Shown here: positions 1-8,663 of the stretch, piece after piece
How positions within the stretch are numbered: the first letter of the stretch is position 1
Layout: each line of letters begins with the position of its first letter
Origin: Streptomyces ureilyticus
Lineage (GTDB): Bacteria > Actinomycetota > Actinomycetes > Streptomycetales > Streptomycetaceae
DNA length: 64,000 bases
Assembly (NCBI RefSeq): GCF_011045025.1
Contig: NZ_JAAKZX010000015.1
Location: 22,608 to 86,607, forward strand
Direction: 5' to 3'
Program-made: the position numbers and the translations under genes
The notes under the pieces: generated by a model
The model's input: only the letters and a program-made list of their open reading frames with translations
Database searches by the model: none
What the model was told of the DNA's origin: nothing

Positions 1-78
1 GATCGGCAGGGCGGTCGCGGCGGTTGCCGCACCCGCGGCGCCGAGAAACGTACGGCGATTCATTCTTGATGAGGACAT
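1..78 (-). CDS. Exported protein, N-terminus only (Tat signal)
   Basis: The first 26 codons of a minus-strand gene run off the left edge of the window. They read as a twin-arginine signal: the motif NRRTFLGAAG is followed by an alanine-rich hydrophobic stretch. The ATG at 78 is preceded by an AGGAG box at good spacing. The protein is probably exported folded through the Tat pathway, but nothing of the mature domain is visible, so the function cannot be given. Confidence 0.75.
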   Translation of the reverse strand, partial: MSSSRMNRRTFLGAAGAATAATALPI

Positions 79-479
79 GGCCCACTCCTGTGGATCGATG
101 GCATTGGCTGCGGCGGCGACGTCCCAGGTGGCAGCCGACGTCGGCCTGGGTGCCGGAGGCACGGACGGAGGGCAAGAGAAAGGCCACCCGCACGGCGTGT
201 GTTTCGCCGGAGTGACATCGGACCTATTAAGGGGCTTCAGTGCAGGGTGTGTCTAGAGGGTCGACAGAAGCCTCGCGATCACAGCTGATGACACATCCAA
301 GCTTGAGGATCAAGCAACCAAGGTGCAGGATGCGAAGGCTCGATAGGTCGGGTGAATAGGTGCCTGAGGCTCTTGCTGACGCACCTTCAGACAGGTCAGG
401 CGCGAGCAACACCAGGACCGCCGCCACGCGCCGCCCGCCCGTCCGTGCGGCACGGCCCCCCCCGGTGGTGCGGACGTGG
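79..479. other. Intergenic region, no gene seen
   Basis: This stretch of 401 bases lies between the start of the Tat-signal gene and the stop of the radical SAM gene. It must hold the promoter of the Tat-signal gene on the minus strand. The short open frames here have no ribosome-binding site or recognisable sequence. Confidence 0.5.
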
Positions 480-1361
480 TCACCCCGAGGATGCGAGCCT
501 CTGCCGCAGGGAGTCGTTGTCGTCGTGGTGGACGACCTCCTCGAAGCGCAGCCGCAGACCGTGTTTGTCCAGCAGCTCCGCCACGATCGCGTCGAGCTGT
601 TCGCGATGCTCCTTCGTCCGCGCCTGGACGTACGCCTCGCGGACGTCTTCGGGCTCGTCGGCGAGGACCTGGTCCATGCGCTCGCGGATGTACCGCTTGA
701 GGTTGATGTGCTCCATGAACACCTCACCGACTCCCGCGTCGACGAGCCGGCCGAAGAGGTCGTCCAGGAGCTCGGGCTGGGTGGCGAAGTGGGGCAGGAG
801 CGGACCGACGAAGGCGTAAGTGGGGATGCCTGCCTCTTTGAGTTCGGCCAGGGTGCGCAGGCGGCGGGAGGCGAGCGGGGCGCGTACCTCCAGCCAGCGG
901 CTGACCTTGTCGTCGGTGGTGGTCACGGACATGCCGACCTCGGCGCGGGGCAGGCTGGTGAGCAGGTCGATGTCGCGGGTGACGACAGGTGACTTGGTGA
1001 GGATGCGGACCAGGCCCGGGTACTCGACCGCTTTGAGTTCGCGCAGAATGCCGCGGGTGAGCCGGTACTTCGTCTCGTGGCCCTGGTAGGGGTCGGTGAC
1101 CGAGCTGAGCAGCATCGTGCCCCGCCGCTTGTCCTCCGGCATCTTCGCCAGCTCCTTGCGGGCGAGCTCGACCGCGTTCTTCTTCACGTACAGGTAGTCG
1201 CCCCACTCCTTCACCGACCGGCCGAACTGGCGCCCGGCGAAGCTGGCGAAGCAGTAGGCACAGCCCAGCACGCAGCCGGTGTATGGGTTGATGACGTAGT
1301 CGTTCGACGGGGTCTTCGACTTCTGGATCAGGGTCTTCGCCTCGATCTCGACCGGCTCCAT
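480..1361 (-). CDS. Radical SAM protein, SPL-like family
   Basis: A 293-residue protein of the radical SAM family related to spore photoproduct lyase (SPL-like proteins). Near the N-terminus it carries the iron-sulfur binding motif CVLGCAYC (Cys30, Cys34, Cys37), the CX3CX2C signature that binds the 4Fe-4S cluster and S-adenosylmethionine. Downstream are the TDPYQGHE and ILTKSP segments typical of this family. The start at 1361 is chosen because a GGAAGGA box lies just upstream and similarity to the family begins there; the frame is open further upstream but not coding-like. Streptomyces do not need bacilli-type spore photoproduct repair, so the substrate is unknown. It is divergent from the metallo-hydrolase gene across a 320-bp promoter region that contains a palindrome. 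Confidence 0.85.
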   Translation of the reverse strand: MEPVEIEAKTLIQKSKTPSNDYVINPYTGCVLGCAYCFASFAGRQFGRSVKEWGDYLYVKKNAVELARKELAKMPEDKRRGTMLLSSVTDPYQGHETKYRLTRGILRELKAVEYPGLVRILTKSPVVTRDIDLLTSLPRAEVGMSVTTTDDKVSRWLEVRAPLASRRLRTLAELKEAGIPTYAFVGPLLPHFATQPELLDDLFGRLVDAGVGEVFMEHINLKRYIRERMDQVLADEPEDVREAYVQARTKEHREQLDAIVAELLDKHGLRLRFEEVVHHDDNDSLRQRLASSG

Positions 1362-1478
1362 GACCGCTTCCTTCCTGCCGGCCCGGCCGTCCGCGTCCGA
1401 CGTGCCGGGTTCCTGTGCTGTCCAAGAAGGGTCGGACGGCCGAAGACCACCGAACCCATACACGGGGAACAATAATCT

Positions 1479-1495
1479 ATGGAAGTTGCTTCCAT
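1479..1495. promoter_or_regulatory. Palindrome in the shared 1362-1681 promoter region
   Basis: ATGGAAG and CTTCCAT form a perfect 7-bp inverted repeat around TTG. It lies in the divergent promoter region between the radical SAM gene and the metallo-hydrolase gene. The size and symmetry suit a MarR-type dimer, and a marR gene lies just beyond the hydrolase with GGAAGAT repeats in its own promoter. Binding is inferred only. Confidence 0.45.
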
Positions 1496-1681
1496 GGAAT
1501 GTAAATGCTTTGCTGGGCGTCACCGGGCCGGTTCAGGGTCCGCCGTCCCTGCCCGGGTTCTCGGCCGGGGCCTCGCGAGGTCCGCGGGGTGGTGGTCACT
1601 GCCTGGATTCAGCCCTGCCTCCCGCCGGAGCGCGCTGGAGGGCCACGTACCACTGTTTCCCCCGACCAGGAGGCTCCCCTG

Positions 1682-2455
1682 ATGTCAGGCGTCAGCGAAA
1701 AGATCCCCGTCCGCGTCTACGGCGGCCCCACCGCCCTCTTCGAGTACGGGGGACTCAGGTTCGTCACCGACCCGACCTTCGACCCGCCCGGCGAGTACCC
1801 CATGCCACTCCCCGGCGACCACAAGCTCGTCAAGACCGACCCCTCGCCGGTCACTGCCGCCGACCTCGGCCGCATCGACGCCGTCCTGCTCTCCCACGAC
1901 GAGCACGACGACAACCTCGACAACGCAGGCCGTGCCCTCCTGCCCGAGGTGCCGGTCGTCTTCACCACGGTCAGCGGCGCCGGCCGCCTGGGTGGCAACG
2001 CCCGCGGCCTCGCCTTCTGGCGGACCGCCGAGCTCAAGCGGCCGGACGGCGGAACCGTGACCGTCACCGGCATGCCCGCCCGGCACGGCCCCGTGGGCTG
2101 TGAACCGGTCACCGGTGACGTCATCGGCTTCTTGCTCACCTCCGACGACCTGCCCTCGGTCTACGTCAGCGGCGACAACGCCGCCCTGGAGCACGTCGAG
2201 GAGATCGCCGAGAAGTTCGCTCCCGTCGACACCGCGATCCTCTTCCTCGGCGGCGCCCGCATGCCCTTCGCCTTCGACAACGCCCTGCTCACCCTCGACA
2301 GCGCCCAGGGCGCCGAGGCCGCGAAGACGCTCGGCGCCCGCCGGGTCGTCCCCGCCCACTTCGACAGCTGGGCCCACTTCAAGGAAGGCCGGGCCGAGAT
2401 CGAAACCGCCTTCACCGAGGCCGGCTTGGCCGACCGCCTCGACTTCGCCCGATAA
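1682..2455 (+). CDS. MBL-fold metallo-hydrolase, UlaG-like
   Basis: A 257-residue protein of the metallo-beta-lactamase fold, closest in layout to UlaG-like hydrolases. It has the metal-binding segment LLSHDEHDDN near residue 70, a variant of HxHxDH, then ARHGP, a YVSGDN segment and a C-terminal PAHFDSW that would supply the last histidine ligand. No signal peptide or membrane segment is seen, so it is cytoplasmic. The ATG at 1682 follows AGGAGG at ideal spacing. It is convergent with the marR gene and divergent from the radical SAM gene. The substrate cannot be told from sequence. Confidence 0.85.
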   Translation: MSGVSEKIPVRVYGGPTALFEYGGLRFVTDPTFDPPGEYPMPLPGDHKLVKTDPSPVTAADLGRIDAVLLSHDEHDDNLDNAGRALLPEVPVVFTTVSGAGRLGGNARGLAFWRTAELKRPDGGTVTVTGMPARHGPVGCEPVTGDVIGFLLTSDDLPSVYVSGDNAALEHVEEIAEKFAPVDTAILFLGGARMPFAFDNALLTLDSAQGAEAAKTLGARRVVPAHFDSWAHFKEGRAEIETAFTEAGLADRLDFAR

Positions 2456-2563
2456 CCCGCCCCGCACCAACCACCCAAAGCCGTATGGGAACTTGGGAAC
2501 TGTCGTGGCCCACGAGATCGAGCGACCTGGCTGCTTCGGCGACTGCGTCGCCGGCACCGGCGT

Positions 2564-3019
2564 CTACCCCGCGGTCTTCCGCTCCGCGTCCAGAGCACGT
2601 CCGGCTGTCCGCAGCGCACTGAGGACGGCGGTCACCTCCCGCACGGACTGCTCGGGAATCACTGACCCGATACGCAGCTCCAGCTCGTCCTCGAACACCT
2701 TCACCGCCCTGTCCACCAGCTTCCGCCCCTCAGGCGTCAGCTCGACGATCGAGGAACGACGGTCGTTCGGATTGGCCCGCCGCTCACACAAGCCCGCCGA
2801 CTCCAGACGGTCGACCACCTTGCTCGTGCCGCCCACCGTGATGGAGAACTCCTCGGCGATGTCCTGGATACGCGGCCCGGGCCGACGCAACAGCAGGTGC
2901 AGCACCTCGAACGACGTCAGAGGCAGGTCGTACTCCGCACGCAACCGCCCCTCGATGCCATTCCACAGCTCGATCTCCAGCGAGACCAGCTCCCGGTACA
3001 GCAGCTTCAGATCGGCCAT
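2564..3019 (-). CDS. MarR family transcriptional regulator
   Basis: A 151-residue winged-helix protein. The DNA-binding part contains the recognition-helix region TVGGTSKVVDRLESAGL followed by the wing RRANPNDRRSS, both classic for MarR, and long helices at either end for dimerisation. The start is ATG 3019, or the GTG directly before it at 3022; a GGAAG box lies upstream. MarR proteins are usually ligand-responsive repressors of neighbouring genes and of themselves. The likely targets are its own promoter and the promoter region upstream of the hydrolase and radical SAM genes, which share a GGAAG element. Confidence 0.85.
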   Translation of the reverse strand: MADLKLLYRELVSLEIELWNGIEGRLRAEYDLPLTSFEVLHLLLRRPGPRIQDIAEEFSITVGGTSKVVDRLESAGLCERRANPNDRRSSIVELTPEGRKLVDRAVKVFEDELELRIGSVIPEQSVREVTAVLSALRTAGRALDAERKTAG

Positions 3020-3024
3020 CACTC

Positions 3025-3046
3025 ATCTTCCAAAGAACTATCTTCC
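3025..3046. promoter_or_regulatory. Direct repeats in marR promoter
   Basis: ATCTTCC occurs at 3025-3031 and 3040-3046, a 15-bp period, in an unusually AT-rich stretch just upstream of the marR start. The first copy also supplies the GGAAG ribosome-binding site. A plausible autoregulatory operator, unproven. Confidence 0.35.
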
Positions 3047-3288
3047 AGAGATAATTAATTCTATGTCATGGCGGCCCGCAGCCGAGGGCGGCGGACGCAC
3101 TCGAAGCCGGAAGGGGACGACCAGCGCGCCCTCGCCTGGGCCGGAAAGCCAAGTGCGGTAGACGTTGATCAGCGTTCAGGTGACGTCGGCCCCCGTCGAT
3201 CGGCGGGGGCCGGTCGGCCGATCGGCGGGGCACCTCCCGAAGCCCGTCGGATGGTTGACCGCCCCCGCGCTCCGGCAACGTCGTCCCA

Positions 3289-4623
3289 GTGACTGAGATC
3301 GACAGCGCCAAGAAGGCGCCTCCGCGTTCCTTATCCGCACCCGAGTCCGCCACGGCGCATTCCTTATCCGCACCCGCCACAGTGCGTTCCGCACCCGAGT
3401 CCGCCACGCCGATGGAACGGCCGACGCCGATGGCACGGCTGGTCGGGGTGGACCTCGCCCGTGCACTGGCCGTGTTCGGAATGTTCGCCGTGCACGTCGG
3501 CCCCTTCCCCACGCCCGGGGGCGGCGTCGGCGACTGGTTCCTGGGCCTGGCGAGCGGCCGGGCGTCGGCGCTGTTCGCCACCCTCGCCGGGTTCTCGTTG
3601 ATGCTGATCGCCGGCCGCCGCGAGCCGAAGACCGGACTGGCCGGCCGGCAGGCGAAGGCCCGGATCGTGATCCGGGCCGTGATCCTGCTGGTGCTGGGCA
3701 GCGCGCTGGCGATGACCAACTTCGGCGGCGCCGGAATCCTCAACTTCTACGCGCTGTACTTCCTGCTGGCCCTGCCCCTGCTGCGGTTGCGGGCCAGGAC
3801 GCTCGCGATCACCGCGGTCGCGCTCGCGGTCCTCACGCCGCAGCTGGCGTTCGGCCTCAAGGCACTGCTCAACGAGTCGATCGTGAACACCATCGACTCG
3901 TACGACCCGATCGCGCGACTCTCCGGCGTGGGCGTACTCGACCTCCTGCTCACCGGCCTCTACCCGGCGATCACCTGGATGACGTTCGTGGTCACCGGCA
4001 TGGCGTTGGGCCGACTGGATCTGACCTCCGGTGCGGTGCAGCGGCGGCTCGCCGTGGTCGGTCCCGCGCTGATCGGGTTCGGATACGGCGTCTCGTGGCT
4101 GGCACTCCGCTTGTCCGGCGGCGCTCAGAAGATCACGGCCAAGATGGCTGCCATGAAGGACCCCGGTGCCATGAAGGACCCCGGCATGGCGTCAGGATCG
4201 GCATCGGGATCCTTCGACATGCCGGTCGGTGGTGAGCTGTGGGGCCCCGACGCATGGTGGCTGCTGGCAGCCGAGCCGCACACCGGTTCCACGTTCGACC
4301 TCATCGGCAGCATCGGCATCGCGATCACCGTGCTCCTGTGCCTGACGGTGGCGCTGGACCGCCTGCCGCGGCTGCGCCGGCTGGCAACTCCGATCATCGC
4401 CGTCGGCACGATGTCCCTGACCCTCTACGTGGCCCACATCCTGGTCATCCTCGCCCTGCCCGGCGAAGCGGCCACCCCGCCGCAGTCCGCCTCCGCCGCG
4501 CTGCTGCTCTGGTTCATCGTCGGGGCCACCCTGTTCGCGGCGATCTGGTCTCGCCTTTTCCGCCGCGGACCACTGGAGTACCTGCTCAACGGCGCCACCA
4601 AAGCGGCGAATTACGTCCGATGA
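3289..4623 (+). CDS. DUF418-type multi-pass membrane protein
   Basis: A 444-residue integral membrane protein of the DUF418/acyltransferase-like group. After a Pro/Ser/Ala-rich cytoplasmic lead, residues from about 45 (LVGVDLARALAVFGMFAVHV) start a series of roughly ten hydrophobic helices. The opening motif GVDLARALA, the FATLAGFS segment and the C-terminal RGPLEYLLNG are typical of this family. Members are often predicted to move or acylate small molecules, but no reaction is established. A Met/Lys/Gly-rich insert with two AMKDPG repeats lies in the middle. The 3' half of this gene, with its downstream flank, is repeated at 27167-27920 as a broken copy. No clear ribosome-binding site precedes ATG 3289. 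Confidence 0.75.
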   Translation: MTEIDSAKKAPPRSLSAPESATAHSLSAPATVRSAPESATPMERPTPMARLVGVDLARALAVFGMFAVHVGPFPTPGGGVGDWFLGLASGRASALFATLAGFSLMLIAGRREPKTGLAGRQAKARIVIRAVILLVLGSALAMTNFGGAGILNFYALYFLLALPLLRLRARTLAITAVALAVLTPQLAFGLKALLNESIVNTIDSYDPIARLSGVGVLDLLLTGLYPAITWMTFVVTGMALGRLDLTSGAVQRRLAVVGPALIGFGYGVSWLALRLSGGAQKITAKMAAMKDPGAMKDPGMASGSASGSFDMPVGGELWGPDAWWLLAAEPHTGSTFDLIGSIGIAITVLLCLTVALDRLPRLRRLATPIIAVGTMSLTLYVAHILVILALPGEAATPPQSASAALLLWFIVGATLFAAIWSRLFRRGPLEYLLNGATKAANYVR

Positions 4624-4624
4624 G

Positions 4625-4660
4625 CCTCGGGCGGGTACCCCGGGAGGGGCCGGCCCGAGG
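4625..4660 (+). terminator. Hairpin after the DUF418 gene
   Basis: CCTCGGGC and GCCCGAGG pair across a GC-rich loop immediately after the stop codon. The same hairpin follows the broken copy at 27.8 kb, which shows that the duplication included this flank. There is no T-run, so termination is inferred. Confidence 0.45.
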
Positions 4661-4927
4661 TCGCAACGACACCCTCCGACAACGGGTCTGACTCGGAGAC
4701 AGGCCTACTTTCTCCCGATCAGGGCCCGCTTCGCGTAGCGGGGCGGCAAGCACCACCCGGTGGGGAACGCTTCGGTCGATGCCGGCACAGTCGGGGATGC
4801 CGGGGGTACGGGGAGGTCGGCCGTACACGTGAACCGGGCCCCGTGGTCATGCTCAAGACTCAAGGACACGACGGTCCGTGCCGGGCACTCCTCTGAGGGC
4901 TGCGCTGATCACTACGGACCGCAAAAG

Positions 4928-4989
4928 GGCCCAGGTCACTGACCTGGGCCTTAGTCATGGAGCGGGTGACGAGAATCGAACTCGCGCTC
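4928..4989 (-). repeat. tRNA-Gly 3'-end relic with terminator (att-like copy F)
   Basis: GGCCCAGGTC and GACCTGGGCC form a 10-bp stem at 4928-4950. Next to it, 4958-4989 matches the CCA end, acceptor strand and T-arm of the intact tRNA-Gly at 63.8 kb and then stops, so the anticodon arm is missing. It is not a functional tRNA. It is the leftmost of five such copies and marks the left limit of the island as I can see it. Confidence 0.8.
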
Positions 4990-5076
4990 CTTCGAGCCTA
5001 CCGGCGGGCCTCGCCTGCCGGACTGATCTGAAGCGTCCGTCGCGATCGCAGATCCGACGTTCAGATGCGGCACCGT

Positions 5077-5119
5077 CAATGTTGGTGACCATACTCTTCT
5101 ATGTACATCACCAACATTG
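5077..5119. promoter_or_regulatory. vapBC operator (12-bp inverted repeat)
   Basis: CAATGTTGGTGA at 5077-5088 and TCACCAACATTG at 5108-5119 are a perfect inverted repeat with a 19-bp, AT-richer spacer that probably holds the -10 region. It ends 15 bp before the vapB start. VapB/VapBC complexes autoregulate by binding such repeats. Confidence 0.7.
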
Positions 5120-5134
5120 TGTGGGAGGTGCCAC

Positions 5135-5356
5135 ATGTCTGTGACCCAGATCGACATCGATGACGATGCCCTGGAACGGGTCATGGCTCTGTCCAAGGTC
5201 AGGACCAAGAAGGAAGCGGTCAATCTCGCTCTGCACTTCTACGCCGAGCAGCAGGAACGTGCGGCGCGCATCAGCCGCCACTTCGAGCGTGCGCGCGAAT
5301 GGGGTGCCGTCGAGGACGCCGAGCGCCTGCACCAGGCGGAGAAGCACAGCCGGTGA
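5135..5356 (+). CDS. vapB: VapB family antitoxin
   Basis: A 73-residue antitoxin of a type II toxin-antitoxin pair. The N-terminal half, with the TQIDIDDDALERVM and RTKKEAVNLAL segments, is a ribbon-helix-helix DNA-binding fold of the VapB/DUF2191 type. The charged C-terminal half would wrap around the VapC toxin. ATG 5135 is preceded by GGGAGG. The stop codon overlaps the GTG start of vapC (GTGA), which implies translational coupling. A 12-bp inverted repeat directly upstream is the likely autoregulation site. The partner toxin is frameshifted here, so the antitoxin may now act alone or against related toxins elsewhere. Confidence 0.85.
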   Translation: MSVTQIDIDDDALERVMALSKVRTKKEAVNLALHFYAEQQERAARISRHFERAREWGAVEDAERLHQAEKHSR

Positions 5357-5762
5357 TCTACCTGCTCGACACGTCCGGCCTGGTCCGGCTGCTCCGGGAC
5401 CCAAAACTGCAAGTGGCCTGGCATGACGCCATCGATGCCGGGACCATCGCATCCTGCTACGTACAGCGAGCCGAGTTCCTGTACAGCGCCCGGAACGGCC
5501 GCGAGTACGACGAGATCGCGGAGATGTTCACCGACCTCTATCCCGATGCGGCGGTACCGAAGAACGCGGGGCGCTGGATCAGCTCGTGCAACACCGTATG
5601 GCCCAGGCCGGGGAGCATCGCAGCGCCTCGGCTGTGGACCTCGTCATCGCCGCCACCGCCGCCCACCATGGTTTGGCCGTTCTCCACGACGATGCCGACT
5701 ACCGGGCCATCGCCCGGCACGCAACCGACCTGCTTGAACACAACGTCCACGACGTCACCTGA
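5353..5762 (+). pseudogene. vapC: VapC PIN-domain toxin, frameshifted
   Basis: The gene starts with GTG at 5353, overlapping the vapB stop. It opens with the PIN-domain motif IYLLDTSGLVRLL (first catalytic Asp) and continues through AEFLYSARNG. Around 5565-5572, in a run of G, the frame slips by one base. In the shifted frame the rest of a perfect PIN domain follows: SASAVDLVIAATAAHHGL, then VLHDDADYRAIA, ending at a TGA at 5760. VapC enzymes are magnesium-dependent RNases that cut tRNA or rRNA. Without a sequencing error the product is truncated and loses two catalytic acids. Confidence 0.8.
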
Positions 5763-6239
5763 AATGCTTTTCCCCACAGGTTGTGGACGGGAACTCGCGA
5801 AGGCCGGCTGTCGGGACTCGAAGCATCACCTCACGTGCGTGGCGGACCGGCGCGCGCCTCGCTGAGCCGACCGTCAGTCCCCGCAACTCGGCCGTGGCGG
5901 CCACCACGAGGTCGGCGGCCCCGGCGCTGCGGTGCTGTCCGCGCTGGGTGAGGACTTCCTGGCCCCGTCAGGCGCGGTCGTAAGTGCGGTTGTCGACCGG
6001 CACCCAGCCGAAGAGCAGGCGCATGTCCTGGATGCCTCGTACGCGGTCGGCGGCGGAACGCGCGCTGGAGAAGAACTCCAACCCGGTGATGGACGGGCGG
6101 CCGTGACCGGGCGACGAACGCGTCAACCACCGCAACGGATACCGCCCCCGCGAGTGGGACACCCGCGCCGGCACCGTCGAACTCGCCGTCTCCCAGCACA
6201 GGTCCGGCACCTACTTCCCTCACTGGCCAGGCCCTCGGC
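5763..6239. other. Degraded region, no intact gene
   Basis: No frame here has both a plausible start and recognisable sequence. It lies between the vapBC pair and a transposase relic and may contain further decayed transposon sequence, which I cannot identify. Confidence 0.4.
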
Positions 6240-6585
6240 GTCAACCAGCTTCCGAAATCCCAGGGACGCGCGAGAAGACCGACCCGCTCGCGGTCGCCAG
6301 GACAGATGCAGATCCCGTGGGACCGGCGAGGGCAGTCGGCCTCGCGGCACCACCAGCGGCCTTGTGCCGGCGGAACTCCAATCCGCTCGCGCCGTAAGGG
6401 AGATCGCGCGGCCGGGTCACCGCCGAGCCCTTCACCCGGGTGGCGAACACCCCGCAGGCCGGGCAGGCCCTGGCCCTCTCGTCGGCCGTGACCAGGTGAA
6501 CTCGGCGCCTTCCGTCGGCCAGCCACTCAACCCGCGCGACGGACACCCCGTCGAGGTCGAGCAGCAACGTCGTATCGTTGACCAA
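6240..6585 (-). pseudogene. ISL3 family transposase relic
   Basis: The first ~75 codons read as an ISL3-family transposase N-terminus: a start near 6585, then DLDGVSVARVEW, the zinc-knuckle CPACG, and RPRDLPYGASGLEFRRHK. After this the frame shifts; the expected second half of the zinc-binding motif, WWCREADCPR, is found in another frame at about 6325-6352. The catalytic DDE domain is absent. No terminal inverted repeats were identified. It is a dead insertion sequence inside the island. Confidence 0.7.
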
Positions 6586-6713
6586 GCCCGTGACTCCTGC
6601 ATGATCGTTCTGCGTCGAGAACAGAGATGATCACGCAGGCCCACGGGCATCCCGCATCCGGGGCCGTACCCGAATACGTCATGACAATCGGCCGGGTGTG
6701 GTTCGCTGCTGGG

Positions 6714-7289
6714 GTGACTCAGGACTTGGAGATGGTCGCATTCGCATCCGCCGAGGCGTTCGAGGCATGGCTCGGTGAGAACCACGCCGTCTCGCGGGGC
6801 ATCTGGCTCAGGCTTCGCAAGAAGAGCCCCGGAATCGTCGCGCTGGACTACGCCCAGGCGCTCGACGTGGCACTCTGCTACGGCTGGATCGACGGCCAGA
6901 AGGCCAAGTTCGACGATCAGTGGTGGCTCCAGCGGTTCACCCCGCGCAAGCCGCGCAGCAAGTGGTCCAAGGTCAACCGGGACAAGGTGGCCGCCCTGAT
7001 CGAGCAGGGCCGGATGCGTCCGCCGGGGCAGGCCGAGGTCGACCGTGCCAAGGCGGACGGCCGCTGGGAGGCGGCCTACGACGGTGCGAAGACCGCCACG
7101 GTGCCGGACGACCTCGCGGCGGCCCTGACCGCCGACCCGGGCGCGGCGGAGTTCTTCGAGACACTGGACCGGCAGAACCGCTACGCGATCCTGTACCGGA
7201 TCCAGGACGCCAAGAAGGCCGAGACCCGGGCGCGCCGGATCGAGAAGTACGTAGCGATGCTGGCGAAGGGCGAGAAGCTGTACCCGTAG
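6714..7289 (+). CDS. YdeI/OmpD-associated family protein
   Basis: A 191-residue cytoplasmic protein of the YdeI/OmpD-associated family. Diagnostic segments are WLGENHAVSRGIWLRLRKKS, ALCYGWIDGQ, RFTPRKPRSKWSKVN and the C-terminal AKKAETRARRIEKYVAML. Proteins of this family have been linked to resistance to antimicrobial peptides in some bacteria, but the biochemical role is unknown. The start is uncertain: the frame is open from 6627, and ATG 6681, GTG 6714 and ATG 6732 are all possible. I chose GTG 6714 because the conserved part begins soon after; no strong ribosome-binding site helps. Confidence 0.75.
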   Translation: MTQDLEMVAFASAEAFEAWLGENHAVSRGIWLRLRKKSPGIVALDYAQALDVALCYGWIDGQKAKFDDQWWLQRFTPRKPRSKWSKVNRDKVAALIEQGRMRPPGQAEVDRAKADGRWEAAYDGAKTATVPDDLAAALTADPGAAEFFETLDRQNRYAILYRIQDAKKAETRARRIEKYVAMLAKGEKLYP

Positions 7290-7780
7290 TCACGGAAAGC
7301 GGACCATGGCCGTGTCGTGCCCCGGAGTCCCGGCGCGCCTGCGGCCCCGGCAGCAGCCACCAAATGCCCTCACCGAGCGTAACGAAACGTCGGAGGCCCC
7401 GAGCAGGCGCACCGCTCAAGATCGAAGACCCAGTTATCCGAAGATGAGAGGGCCTGGCAGCAGCGGTGACTGAAGACCAGCAGGGTGCGCCGACCCACGG
7501 GCATGACGATCTCATCAACCCTGGCCAAGCCTCGATTCCGAGTGCTTTGGACCTGGATGAGGGTCTTGGTCTGACGGATCGCTCGCTGTCCTCGACGTCG
7601 ACGGCTACGGGCCCGCCGACGTGCCTGCGGGATCACGGGATCAGGCGTGTCTTCCTCGTCATCGAACGTGACGATCGGCTCGTCGCAGGTGAGCAGGGAT
7701 CCGTCGATTCAGCTCGATCACGGTCAGGGCCTCTGAAGCAGGTGCTCGGAGAGCGCCGAACTGAACTAGACAACAAACAA
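7290..7780. other. Region without a confident gene
   Basis: About 490 bases between the YdeI-like gene and the next tRNA-Gly relic. Open frames exist on both strands, including a minus-strand Arg/Gln-rich one at 7370-7636, but none shows a family motif or a good ribosome-binding site. Confidence 0.4.
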
Positions 7781-7856
7781 CCCCCGGGTCAATGACCTGG
7801 GGGTTCAAAGTGGAGCGGGTGACGAGAATCGAACTCGCGCTCTCAGCTTGGGAAGC
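7781..7856 (-). repeat. tRNA-Gly 3'-end relic with terminator (att-like copy E)
   Basis: CCCCCGGGTC and GACCTGGGGG form a 10-bp stem at 7781-7803. Positions 7811-7856 match the intact tRNA-Gly from the CCA end through the anticodon loop and then diverge. The sequence just left of it, CTAGACAACAAACAA, is also found just left of the intact tRNA at 63.70 kb, so the shared core extends past the terminator. Confidence 0.85.
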
Positions 7857-7964
7857 GATGGCGCTTGCGTGGCTGCATGGCTGTTGACCTGCGCGGCTTC
7901 ATTGCGTCGGCGCCGCTGCGCAGGCCGGATCGCATCGCTGGTGACCGTGGTTGTCCGCCCTTAC

Positions 7965-7982
7965 GGGCACGCTGTGGGCACG
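7965..7982. repeat. GGGCACG doublet beside att-like copy E
   Basis: GGGCACG-ctgt-GGGCACG, a direct repeat with an 11-bp period, lies about 110 bp right of copy E inside a conserved block (GTGACCGTGGTTG ... CTTACGGGCACG). The same doublet flanks copies B, C and D and the intact tRNA. It may be an integrase arm-type site, or on the minus strand the last codons of a lost gene (VPTACP-stop). Confidence 0.6.
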
Positions 7983-8320
7983 GCACCGGACCAAGTGGTC
8001 TGGGAGGGGTTGGCGGATCCTCAGGGGCGTCTGCCGCAGCGCCTTGAGTGACCGAGTGAGATGCGTGGTTGCGGATGTGTACTGAGCGGGTCTGCGGTTG
8101 TTGCTGTCTGGCAGCCGAGCACAGGTGGGGGAATGCGGCGGTACAACTCGGAGGACATGGGCCGGATGTTCGGGCCGACGACCTCCCCTCTGAGGCGAAG
8201 TTCCCCGCGCCGAAGCGTCCGCTGCCAAAGGGACTTGGCTTCTGCTGCTACTGCTGCGTGCGAATCGCTGTTGGTGCCATTGAGCGGGTGGCCGTGACGG
8301 CAGAATGCTTTCCCTGTGTT
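7983..8320. other. Region without a confident gene
   Basis: The interval between the GGGCACG doublet and the first winged-helix gene. No supported reading frame is seen. Confidence 0.4.
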
Positions 8321-8587
8321 TCAGTCGCGTTCTTCCCGCTCTTCCATGAACCGAATGCCCTCATGGGTCAGCGAGACGGTCGCGGGTGTCTTGTGCGATG
8401 TCCAGTCGACGGTGATCAGGCCCTCGCCGGCCAGGTAGGCACAGGCTGCGGACAGGTCCTCGTCGGGTATACGAAGCTTGTCGCGGAGTGTGGCTCCGCT
8501 GACCTCCGGGCGATTGCGTTCGACGGCCTCGTACACAGAATTCATGACCCTCTTCCGGTAGGTCTTGCGTTCACGCAGTGTCGCCAT
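8321..8587 (-). CDS. Small winged-helix protein (paralog 1)
   Basis: An 88-residue protein that opens with MATLRERKTYRKRVMNSVYE and continues through ATLRDKLRIPDEDLSAACAY and GEGLITVDWT to SLTHEGIRFMEE. This is the pattern of a compact winged helix: two helices, a recognition helix, a beta wing and a final helix. It is a clear paralog of the gene at 13713-13985. ATG 8587 has a GGAG box upstream. The target is unknown; such small proteins may regulate local genes or act as protein adaptors. It lies next to a frameshifted member of another duplicated family. Confidence 0.7.
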   Translation of the reverse strand: MATLRERKTYRKRVMNSVYEAVERNRPEVSGATLRDKLRIPDEDLSAACAYLAGEGLITVDWTSHKTPATVSLTHEGIRFMEEREERD

Positions 8588-8663
8588 GGCTGTTGTTCTC
8601 CGGGTGGGGGCCGCGGTGCGGGCGCGGATGTGGGGCTGGGCTTCTGCGGCCTTCACTGTCCTG

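Noticed and set aside
7811..7856. A second tRNA gene
   Set aside because: This and the other four relics contain only the 3' part; the D-arm and 5' acceptor strand are missing, so no cloverleaf can form.
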